A DNA stretch of 9,239 bases from Deltaproteobacteria bacterium. Lineage in GTDB: Bacteria > Desulfobacterota > Desulfarculia > Adiutricales > Adiutricaceae. The notes under the pieces are model-generated. The model was not told where the DNA came from. It made no database searches and saw only the letters and a program-made list of their open reading frames with translations. A program made the position numbers and the translations under genes. The stretch lies in assembly GCA_031279155.1 (NCBI GenBank), contig JAITJB010000016.1:1-9239 (forward strand), written 5' to 3'. This document shows positions 1-5,833 of this stretch, one piece after another (positions within the stretch are counted from its first letter, which is position 1; every line of letters starts with the position of its first letter).

Positions 1-1
1 C

Positions 2-940
2 CGCTGCGTGATGTTTGAGGCCGCTGTAGCCGGATCCATTCCGGTCATAAGAACCTTAAGAGAAGGCCTTTCGGCCAACCGCATCCAAAACCTATACGGC
101 ATCTTAAACGGCACCACCAACCACATCCTAACCCGCATGTCTAAAGATCATTTGACCTTTAGCGAGGCCTTAGCCGAAGCCCAAGAAGCCGGCTACGCCG
201 AAGCCGATCCCACAGCCGACGTCATGGGTTTTGATGCGGCCCACAAGCTGGTCCTCTTAACGGCCTTAGCTTACGGGGTCCTTCCGGCCATGGATAAAAT
301 CCAAATCGAGGGCATAACTACCCTTGAGCCTGAGGATTTCTCCTTTGCCGCTGAATTTGGTTATGTCATAAAACTTTTAGCTACCGGGTCCTTGGCCGAA
401 GATGGGCTATTAGACGTAAGGCTCCACCCGGCCATGCTGCCGGTAAGCCATCTTTTAGCCAGGGTCAGTGGCGTCATGAACGCCGTGATGATTCGCGGGC
501 ACGCTAGCGGCGATATTTTTCTCTCCGGCCCAGGGGCCGGGATGATGCCCACGGCTTCGTCGGTCGTTGGCGACATCATCGAAGCGGCCAGGATAACCCA
601 TCACTCCCATGACGACCACCGGCCTTCGGCTTTGGGCTGGCGCAACTTAAGATCGGAGATGGTCAAGCCTAGCGGGCAAACCAGCGCCCCCTATTACCTT
701 AGGTACGCAGTTATTGATAGGCCGGGCGTTCTTTCAGCTATTAGCGGCATCTTAGGCCGGCACAACATTAGCTTAGCCCAGGTCATCCAAAAGGGCCAAA
801 ACCCCAAGACCGGGACGGTTAACCTGGTCATGCTGACCCACACGGCTAAAGTAGGCGATCTTATGATGGCCGTAGACGAAACCAAGGCCTTAGACGTCGT
901 TAGAGAAGTCCACCTGATCCGCGTGGAAGAATTTAACTGA
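2..940 (+). CDS. hom: Homoserine dehydrogenase, 5' end cut off by the window
   Basis: Catalyses NAD(P)H-dependent reduction of aspartate semialdehyde to homoserine, the committed step toward threonine and methionine, in the cytosol. The visible 312 codons lack the N-terminal Rossmann domain, about 115-120 residues in the family, so the full protein would be near 430 residues. Counting from the GTG at position 8, the substrate-binding block GYAEADPTADVMGFDAAHK covers residues 62-80. Its E65, D71, D76 and K80 have the same spacing as E208, D214, D219 and K223 of the yeast enzyme, K80 being the proposed catalytic lysine. NRIQNLYGILNGTTNHI just before it is also a family signature. Residues about 228-305 form an ACT domain (RYAVIDRPGVLSAISGILG), which in this family suggests allosteric feedback, usually by threonine. 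The reading frame is open to the window edge, so position 8 is not the true start. The gene converges on the Sel1-repeat gene with an 8-base gap. Confidence 0.96.
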   Translation, partial: RCVMFEAAVAGSIPVIRTLREGLSANRIQNLYGILNGTTNHILTRMSKDHLTFSEALAEAQEAGYAEADPTADVMGFDAAHKLVLLTALAYGVLPAMDKIQIEGITTLEPEDFSFAAEFGYVIKLLATGSLAEDGLLDVRLHPAMLPVSHLLARVSGVMNAVMIRGHASGDIFLSGPGAGMMPTASSVVGDIIEAARITHHSHDDHRPSALGWRNLRSEMVKPSGQTSAPYYLRYAVIDRPGVLSAISGILGRHNISLAQVIQKGQNPKTGTVNLVMLTHTAKVGDLMMAVDETKALDVVREVHLIRVEEFN

Positions 941-950
941 CTTTTTTTTT
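899..950 (+). terminator. Possible weak terminator at the end of hom
   Basis: An imperfect hairpin sits in the last codons of hom. GTTAGA (899-904) can pair with TTTAAC (932-937, one G-U pair). TCCAC (909-913) pairs with GTGGA (923-927), with an internal loop between the two stems. It is followed after TGAC by nine T residues (942-950). The T-run is convincing, but the stem is interrupted and AT-rich at its base, so the call is tentative. The T-run overlaps the stop codon of the convergent gene. Confidence 0.3.
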
Positions 951-2313
951 AACTAAGGCGCTCTAAAGCCTTTTTGGCCGGCTCATGGCCCTGATTTGCG
1001 GCTCTAGAAAACCAAAATTTGGCTTGAGCGAGATCTACTGGTCCGCCCTCGCCTTTGTAGTACATAGCCGCTAAGTTGTACTGAGCGTTGACTGCGCCCT
1101 GCTCGGAGGCCTTTAAAAACCAATCTCTGGCTTGAGCCATATCTACTGGTCCGCCTTGACCGCTATAGCACATAGCCCCTAATCCGACCTGGGCTAAAGC
1201 TACGCCTTGTTCGGCAGCTCTTTGAAACCAAAATCTAGCCTGAGCGAGATCCACTGGTCCGCCGGATCCGGTAAAAAAGGAATTAGCTAAGTGATACTGA
1301 GCCATGGGGATAGCTTGTTCGGCGGCTTTGTATAACCACTGCCTGGCCTCCAAAGCATCTTCTGGCCCCCCTAGGCCTTGACTGTACATAAGGCCGACAT
1401 TGTACTGAGCTAAAGCCATGCCTTGCTGGGCGGCTTTTAAATACCACTGCCGGGCTTGAGCCTTTTCGGCTTCCCCGCCAGGGCCAAACAATAGCATGTT
1501 GCCTAAATTGAATTGGGCGTCGAAGTTCCCTTGTTCGGCGGCTTTTTGAAACCAGAGCTTGGCCTGAGCCATATCCACTGGTCCGCCTTGGCCTGAATAG
1601 TACATAGCCGCTAAACTGTTCTGGGCTGAGACGTTACCTTGTTGGCCGGCTTTTTCATACCACAATCTGGCCTGGGCCTCATCGACTGGCCCCCCTTGGC
1701 CTTCTCTATACATGCTGGCTAAATTGTTCTGGGCTGGTTCGTGGCCTTGTTCGGCGGACTTTAAATACCAATGCCTGGCTTGGACCAAATCAACCGGGCC
1801 GCCGTCACCGGTTTGGAGCATCAGGGCGCAATTGTACTGAGCCGTTTTATAACCGTTTTCAGAAGCTTTAATAAACCAATTTCTGGCCTGGACCTTATCA
1901 ACCGGCCCGCCTTCCCCGCTGTAGAACATAACAGCCGCATTGAGCTGGGCGTCGGCCATTTGCTGCTCGGCGGCTTTTACAAACCATCGTCTTGCCTGAG
2001 CTTTATCGGCCTCCCCACCCTCGGCGCGGTTGAACATAAGCCCGACATTAAATTGGGCTTTGGGCTGGCCCTGTTCGGCGGCTTTTAAAAACCAGCTCCT
2101 AGCCTCGCGCTTATCGACGGCCGTATTTATGCCATTGTAGTACATAAGGCCGACATTAAACTGAGCGTCGGCATTGCCCTTTTTGGCCTGATTGAGGGCC
2201 CCTTTAAAGGTGGTTATATCTGAGTTTTTCGAATAATAATTAATCCCAGCTACGCAGGCAAAGGAAACTATAGCCAAAAGTATTTGATATTTGAGTGGAA
2301 GTTTTTTAAGCAT
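949..2313 (-). CDS. Sel1-repeat protein, membrane-anchored or secreted
   Basis: The 454-residue product has a short basic N-terminus (MLKKLPLKYQ) and a hydrophobic stretch at about residues 11-25. This is either a signal peptide or a membrane anchor; C20 follows SFA and is not a convincing lipobox. Residues 46-441 are eleven consecutive repeats of exactly 36 residues, followed by a 13-residue partial twelfth (GHEPAKKALERLS). The consensus is AQ-x-N-x-(A/G)-x-M at the start, a G-x-GGPVD-x-(A/V)-QAR turn, and W(F/Y)-x-KAAEQ at the end. This is the Sel1-like TPR subfamily, an alpha-alpha superhelix that binds other proteins and has no catalytic activity. The GGPVD turn differs from the more common G-V-x-x-D form. 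ATG 2313-2311 is preceded by AAAGAG on the minus strand, about 7-8 bases away. Location in the periplasm or at the membrane is inferred; partner and process are unknown. Confidence 0.9.
   Translation of the reverse strand: MLKKLPLKYQILLAIVSFACVAGINYYSKNSDITTFKGALNQAKKGNADAQFNVGLMYYNGINTAVDKREARSWFLKAAEQGQPKAQFNVGLMFNRAEGGEADKAQARRWFVKAAEQQMADAQLNAAVMFYSGEGGPVDKVQARNWFIKASENGYKTAQYNCALMLQTGDGGPVDLVQARHWYLKSAEQGHEPAQNNLASMYREGQGGPVDEAQARLWYEKAGQQGNVSAQNSLAAMYYSGQGGPVDMAQAKLWFQKAAEQGNFDAQFNLGNMLLFGPGGEAEKAQARQWYLKAAQQGMALAQYNVGLMYSQGLGGPEDALEARQWLYKAAEQAIPMAQYHLANSFFTGSGGPVDLAQARFWFQRAAEQGVALAQVGLGAMCYSGQGGPVDMAQARDWFLKASEQGAVNAQYNLAAMYYKGEGGPVDLAQAKFWFSRAANQGHEPAKKALERLS
991..2178 (-). repeat. 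Eleven tandem 108-base units encoding Sel1 repeats
   Basis: Each unit is exactly 108 bases, with no insertion or deletion between units. Unit n begins at 2178 minus 108(n-1), so units run 2178-2071, 2070-1963 and so on to 1098-991. Part of a twelfth covers 990-952. Units 2 and 7 carry GGEADKAQAR or GGEAEKAQAR; unit 8 has GGPED; unit 1 is the most divergent (GINTAVDKREAR). The rest share GGPVD. Third codon positions vary between units, so the array is not a very recent duplication. Confidence 0.92.
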
Positions 2314-2370
2314 AAAATCACTCTTTTTACTAATATTGATTGAAAAGTCGGGCCGGAAAATATCGGCTCT

Positions 2371-2399
2371 ATTTTACCTGTAAACCCCAAAAAAACCAA
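2371..2399 (-). promoter_or_regulatory. Candidate promoter of the Sel1-repeat gene
   Basis: On the minus strand, TTGGTT (2399-2394) and TAAAAT (2376-2371) are separated by 17 bases. The -10 matches the sigma-70 consensus at 5 of 6 positions, the -35 at only 3 of 6. Transcription would begin near 2364, giving a leader of about 50 bases. The A+T content of this region makes chance matches possible. Confidence 0.35.
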
Positions 2400-2428
2400 G
2401 AGATCGCCTGGCCGCAGACATAAGGCTC

Positions 2429-2458
2429 TTGCCTTTGACCCATTTTTTTGCATATAAT
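2429..2458 (+). promoter_or_regulatory. Candidate promoter of the acyl-CoA ligase-dapL operon
   Basis: A perfect TATAAT (2453-2458) lies 18 bases after TTGCCT (2429-2434), which matches the -35 consensus at 4 of 6 positions. A better -35 (TTGACC, 2435-2440) is only 12 bases upstream of TATAAT and too close to pair with it. Transcription would begin near 2465, leaving a leader of about 110 bases that contains the inverted repeat at 2474-2490. Confidence 0.4.
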
Positions 2459-2473
2459 CGTTAATCCTGAAAC

Positions 2474-2490
2474 GGTCGGCTAAGCCGACT
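2474..2490. promoter_or_regulatory. Inverted repeat in the ligase leader
   Basis: GTCGGC (2475-2480) and GCCGAC (2484-2489) are perfect inverted repeats around TAA, extendable by one G-U pair in RNA. Five T residues follow at 2495-2499 after an AGG. With the candidate promoter just upstream, the palindrome would sit at about +10 to +26. It could be a repressor operator or a weak attenuator hairpin. The symmetry is certain; the function is inference. Confidence 0.35.
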
Positions 2491-2576
2491 TAGGTTTTTG
2501 GATTACCCCCTGAAATTCGTCTCTCTATCCCGCCTCATCTTACCAATTTAAAGGTCACAGGAGTTCTTTTTACGAC

Positions 2577-4283
2577 ATGACTCACGATTACCTTGTCAAC
2601 AAAACCATCGGACAAGTACTGGAATCTAACGCCGCCCAATATCCTAACGAGGATGCTTTAATCTACCCTAACCGCGACCGCCGCTATACTTGGGGCGCCC
2701 TCAATGACGAGGTCGATCGTCTGGCCAGGGGCCTTTTAGCCCTTGGCGTAAAAAAAAATGATCGCCTGGCCATCTGGGCGACTAACGTGCCTCAGTGGCT
2801 GACGGTCCTCTACGCCTCAGCTAAAATCGGGGCCATCTTAATTACGGTCAACACCCATTACCGCAAATCAGAAATTGAGTACCTTCTTAAGCAGTCGGAA
2901 GCCAATTATCTCTTTATGATGGACTCCTTTCGGGGTTTTAGCTACGTTAACGCTATAAATGAAATCGCCCCGGAATTGGCCTCTCTTAAGCCGCAACAAT
3001 CCCGCCTAAACTCTAAAGAGCTTCCCCACCTTAAAACGATAGTCTACTTAGGCGATCAAACCCCGCCTCCGGGCATGTTAGCCTACGACGCGGTTTTAGA
3101 TTTAGGGGCTAAGGTAGAGCAAAGCGAGCTTAAAAAGATATCCCAAAGCTTAGAAGTTGACGACATCATCAACATGCAGTACACCAGCGGGACCACCGGC
3201 TTTCCCAAAGGGGTCATGCTGACCCATCAAAATATCGTCACCAACGGCTATTGGATAGGCTTCCACCAGGGCCTAACCCAAAAGGACCGCATATGCCTCC
3301 CGGTGCCTCTCTTCCACTGCTTCGGTTTAGTCTTAGGGGCCATGGCCGCCTTAAACCACGCTTCAGCTATGATCGTCTTAGATATCTATAGCGCCATGGA
3401 TATTTTAATTAACGTGGAAAAAGAAAAATGCACGGCTATCTACGGCGTCCCCACCATGTTTATCAGCCTTTTGGAGCAGAAGAGCTTTAATAATTTCGAT
3501 CTCTCAACTCTTCGCACCGGCATCATGGCCGGCTCCCCTTGCCCGGTTAAGACCATGAGCGAGACTATTGAGCGGATGAATATGCGAGACATTACCATCT
3601 GCTACGGCATGACTGAAACTAGCCCCGTGGTCACTCAAACTAAGATTGGCGATAGCTTAGATAAGCGCACCCAAACCGTGGGCCGGGTCATGCCGGGAGT
3701 TGAGCTTAGAATCTGCGACCCTCAGTCCCGAGAAGATCTCAGGGCAGGTGAAATAGGCGAAGTAGCCGTTCGCGGTTACGTCAACATGAAGGGCTACTAT
3801 AACCTCCCGGTGGCCACCCAAGAGATAGTCGATGAGGACGGCTGGATCCACACAGGCGATTTGGGCTTCTTCGATAGCGACGGCTATTTGGTGATTACTG
3901 GCCGCTATAAGGACATGATCATAAGGGCCGGGGAAAACATCTACCCCACTGAGGTCGAAGAAGCCATCCGCCACATGCCAGGCGTAAGCGACGTGGCCGT
4001 GGTGGCCGTGCCCTCGCATCTCCACGGCGAGGAATTGGGCGCCTTTATCATCTTAGATGAAAACACCCCGCAAATTACTGTCCGCGATGTCAAAAGCTAT
4101 CTAAGGCCGCTTATTTCTGGCTATAAAATTCCGCGCTTCGTCAAATGCCTTGACAAGCTCCCCCTTACGGCCAGCGGAAAAATCCAGAAATTTAAATTGA
4201 GAGAAATGGCCTCAGAACTTTGGGGGACCTTTAAAAAAGGCCCCAAAACGTCCAGCTACAAGGAGAAGAGAAATGCCTCATGA
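2577..4283 (+). CDS. Acyl-CoA ligase (AMP-binding, ACSF2/YngI-like)
   Basis: An ANL-superfamily enzyme that activates a carboxylic acid, probably a medium- or long-chain fatty acid, to acyl-CoA by way of an acyl-adenylate. The 568 residues match the usual family length. The ATP-binding P-loop YTSGTTGFPKGVMLTH lies at 202-217 and YGMTETSP at 343-350. GWIHTGDLG (422-430) carries the ribose-binding aspartate. The hinge and CoA motif GRYKDMIIRAGENIYPTEVE is at 442-461. The C-terminal catalytic lysine is K535 in LTASGKIQK. The N-terminal part (TIGQVLESNAAQYPNEDALI) resembles ACSF2 and YngI rather than acetyl-CoA synthetase. No signal peptide is seen, so it should be cytosolic. AGGAG at 2559-2563 lies 13 bases before the ATG, rather far. 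The 3' end overlaps dapL by 11 bases, so the two genes are probably cotranscribed and translationally coupled. Substrate chain length cannot be read from the sequence. Confidence 0.93.
   Translation: MTHDYLVNKTIGQVLESNAAQYPNEDALIYPNRDRRYTWGALNDEVDRLARGLLALGVKKNDRLAIWATNVPQWLTVLYASAKIGAILITVNTHYRKSEIEYLLKQSEANYLFMMDSFRGFSYVNAINEIAPELASLKPQQSRLNSKELPHLKTIVYLGDQTPPPGMLAYDAVLDLGAKVEQSELKKISQSLEVDDIINMQYTSGTTGFPKGVMLTHQNIVTNGYWIGFHQGLTQKDRICLPVPLFHCFGLVLGAMAALNHASAMIVLDIYSAMDILINVEKEKCTAIYGVPTMFISLLEQKSFNNFDLSTLRTGIMAGSPCPVKTMSETIERMNMRDITICYGMTETSPVVTQTKIGDSLDKRTQTVGRVMPGVELRICDPQSREDLRAGEIGEVAVRGYVNMKGYYNLPVATQEIVDEDGWIHTGDLGFFDSDGYLVITGRYKDMIIRAGENIYPTEVEEAIRHMPGVSDVAVVAVPSHLHGEELGAFIILDENTPQITVRDVKSYLRPLISGYKIPRFVKCLDKLPLTASGKIQKFKLREMASELWGTFKKGPKTSSYKEKRNAS
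4260..4265 (+). promoter_or_regulatory. Ribosome binding site that fixes the dapL start
   Basis: AAGGAG lies inside the end of the acyl-CoA ligase gene, 7 bases before ATG 4273. It supports the overlapping start over any start downstream of the ligase stop codon and points to coupled translation. Confidence 0.8.
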
Positions 4284-5439
4284 GTTTAGCCAGCGCTTGA
4301 AGGCCCTACCCCCATATCTATTTAAGGAGCTCGACCGCATCCGCGACGAGGTCAAAAGCCGAGGCGTGGACGTTATCGACCTAGGCGTTGGCGATCCTGA
4401 CCGCCCAACCCCGGCCCACATCATCGAAGCTTTGGCCAAGGCGGCTGCCGACAAAGCCAACCATCAATACCCGGTCTACTCTGGCATGAACGAATTTCGG
4501 AAGGTTGTGGCCAAATGGTACCTCAGCCGCCATAAAGTCCAGCTAGAGCCCGAGACCCAGGTCTGCTCGCTCATCGGCTCCAAAGAAGGCATAGCTCAGT
4601 TTCCCCTGGCCTTTGTCAACCCCGGCGATACGGTCTTAGTGCCGGAACCAGGCTACCCGGTCTACCGCAGCGGCGCCCTCTTTAGCGGGGGGCAGAGCGT
4701 CTTTATGCCCTTACTTGAGAAAAACGGCTTTTTGCCTGATTTAAAAGCCATAGATGAAGAGACTTTAAAAAAGGCTAAGATATTGTGGGTAAACTACCCC
4801 AATAATCCCACCGGAGCTCCGGCCAGCCAACAATTTTACGCAGATCTTGTAACCTTGGCCAAAAAATGGAACATTATTATCTGCTCTGATGCGGCCTACT
4901 CCGAGTGCACTTACCTAGATAAGCCCCACCCATCGATCTTAGAGACCCCGGGAGCCATGGAGGTGGCCGTCGAATTTCATAGTTTATCTAAGACCTACAA
5001 CATGACCGGCTGGCGCATCGGCTGGGCGGCAGGTAACGAAACCTTAATAAAGGGCCTAGGCTTAGTTAAGAGTAACGTTGATTCCGGGGTTTTCCAGGCC
5101 GTCCAGTTGGCCGGCATGGCCGCCTTAGAGGGCCCCCAAGACTCCGTAGCCTCCATGGGCCAGCTATATCGCGAGCGCCGGGAGCTCTTAACCAAGGGCC
5201 TAATTACCGCTGGCCTAAAAGTTTTTGAAACGCCTTATACCTTCTATCTCTGGGCTCACGTACCTGAGGGCTTTAGCTCGGCTGATTTTGCCTCCAAGCT
5301 CTTAAACCAAGCCGGGGTGGTGGCCACCCCTGGTAACGGCTTTGGGCCCTCTGGCGAGGGTTACGTCCGCTTCGCTTTGGTCCAAGAAGCGCCTCGCCTA
5401 AAAGAAGCTGCCGACCGCATAGCCTCGCTTAAGTTTTAA
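4273..5439 (+). CDS. dapL: LL-diaminopimelate aminotransferase
   Basis: A pyridoxal-phosphate class I/II aminotransferase that converts tetrahydrodipicolinate directly to LL-2,6-diaminopimelate with glutamate as amino donor. It bypasses the succinylase steps of lysine and meso-diaminopimelate synthesis. The 388 residues are of usual length. Seen in order are LPPYLFKELDRIRDEV (12-27), DLGVGDPDRPTP (36-47), GSKEGIAQFPLAFVNPGDTV (102-121), NYPNNPTG (174-181), D206 in SDAAYS for the pyridine nitrogen, SLSKTYNMTGWRIGW with the PLP lysine K240, and YVRFAL with R366 for the substrate carboxylate. The VIDLGVGDPD and HQYPVYSG segments fit the DapL branch found in Desulfovibrio relatives better than alanine aminotransferase AlaC, which is the main alternative. 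It follows the acyl-CoA ligase with an 11-base overlap. No conventional terminator follows; a 7-base-pair inverted repeat (5426-5432 with 5436-5442) overlaps the stop codon but lacks a T-run. Confidence 0.92.
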   Translation: MPHEFSQRLKALPPYLFKELDRIRDEVKSRGVDVIDLGVGDPDRPTPAHIIEALAKAAADKANHQYPVYSGMNEFRKVVAKWYLSRHKVQLEPETQVCSLIGSKEGIAQFPLAFVNPGDTVLVPEPGYPVYRSGALFSGGQSVFMPLLEKNGFLPDLKAIDEETLKKAKILWVNYPNNPTGAPASQQFYADLVTLAKKWNIIICSDAAYSECTYLDKPHPSILETPGAMEVAVEFHSLSKTYNMTGWRIGWAAGNETLIKGLGLVKSNVDSGVFQAVQLAGMAALEGPQDSVASMGQLYRERRELLTKGLITAGLKVFETPYTFYLWAHVPEGFSSADFASKLLNQAGVVATPGNGFGPSGEGYVRFALVQEAPRLKEAADRIASLKF

Positions 5440-5488
5440 GCGAAATTTAAGCAAGTTTTAAGTGATAACAAGCGCTAAAACCGCGCTG

Positions 5489-5518
5489 TTGACTTTAGGG
5501 TCATAGTTTTGTTAACAT
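5489..5518 (+). promoter_or_regulatory. Candidate promoter of the tRNA-Cys gene
   Basis: TTGACT (5489-5494, 5 of 6 matches to the -35 consensus) is followed after 18 bases by TAACAT (5513-5518, 4 of 6, keeping the important second A and last T). Transcription would start near 5525, some 30 bases before the mature tRNA, consistent with a short 5' leader removed by RNase P. Confidence 0.45.
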
Positions 5519-5555
5519 CATTAGGCTTTTCAGACGGCCCATGGTCGTTGAATGA

Positions 5556-5630
5556 GGCGGCATAGCCAAGTGGCTAAGGCGACGGTCTGCAAAACCGTTA
5601 TCGGCGGTTCGAATCCGCCTGCCGCCTCCA
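5556..5630 (+). tRNA. tRNA-Cys, anticodon GCA
   Basis: All cloverleaf arms can be drawn. The acceptor stem is GGCGGCA (5556-5562) with TGCCGCC (5620-5626), fully paired. The D stem is GCC (5565-5567) with GGC (5578-5580). The anticodon stem is ACGGT (5582-5586) with ACCGT (5594-5598), and the loop CTGCAAA places anticodon GCA at 5589-5591. The variable loop is four bases (5599-5602). The T arm is GGCGG, TTCGAAT loop, CCGCC (5603-5619). The discriminator base is T5627, the U73 that cysteinyl-tRNA synthetase recognises, and CCA is encoded at 5628-5630. It is a single-gene unit between a candidate promoter and a strong terminator. Confidence 0.98.
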
Positions 5631-5662
5631 TTAATCCCGAAATACAATTAGCCTTTTTGTAT

Positions 5663-5696
5663 AATAAAACCCCTTGACGCCTCAAGGGGTTTTATT
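5663..5696 (+). terminator. Strong rho-independent terminator after tRNA-Cys
   Basis: AAAACCCCTTGA (5666-5677) pairs perfectly with TCAAGGGGTTTT (5682-5693) around a CGCC loop. The pairing extends three more bases outward to 5663 and 5696, giving 15 base pairs. The 3' arm supplies the U-tract. The mirrored A-tract on the left means it could also stop transcription on the minus strand, although no minus-strand gene lies next to it. Confidence 0.9.
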
Positions 5697-5708
5697 TACT
5701 GTAATTTA

Positions 5709-5752
5709 TTTTTTTAGCTTTTTAGCCTTATTTTTTAGCCTTAATTTTTTAG
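5709..5752 (+). repeat. T-rich imperfect repeats upstream of the MBOAT gene
   Basis: Four T-tracts, each followed by TAG or TAGC(CTTA), occur in a row. They are TTTTTTTAGC (5709-5718), TTTTTAGCCTTA (5719-5730), TTTTTTAGCCTTAA (5731-5744) and TTTTTTAG (5745-5752). The last tract can also pair with CTAAAAAA (5766-5773) over a 13-base loop. The T-tracts recur every 10-14 bases, near the DNA helical repeat, so the stretch may be intrinsically curved. No strong promoter was found between here and the gene start at 5834; TAGAAT (5750-5755) is a possible -10 with a poor -35. Confidence 0.6.
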
Positions 5753-5833
5753 AATCTAACTCCCCCTAAAAAAAATCTCGACCAACCCTGGCTCAATTAC
5801 GATAGGGTCTCTTAGGTCTGGCCTGGAAGGCTC

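Noticed and set aside
1771..2088. Plus-strand open frame of 105 codons opposite the Sel1 gene
   Set aside because: It follows the 108-base periodicity of the minus-strand repeats and is a mirror of them; it has no ribosome site and no recognisable domain.
2268..2453. Minus-strand 61-codon open frame covering the divergent promoter region
   Set aside because: It overlaps the start of the Sel1 gene in another frame, covers the likely promoters, and shows no protein-like pattern.
2435..2458. Promoter formed by TTGACC and TATAAT
   Set aside because: The two hexamers are only 12 bases apart, too close for sigma-70; the TTGCCT with an 18-base spacer was preferred.
3657..4025. Minus-strand 122-codon open frame inside the acyl-CoA ligase gene
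   Set aside because: It lies opposite conserved ligase motifs and is rich in His and Val, as expected from the reverse of GAC/GGC-rich codons; no supporting signals.
5556..5630. tRNA-Cys as an integration site of a genomic island
   Set aside because: No integrase gene and no repeated copy of the tRNA 3' end was found in the window; the flanking genes look like ordinary chromosomal genes.
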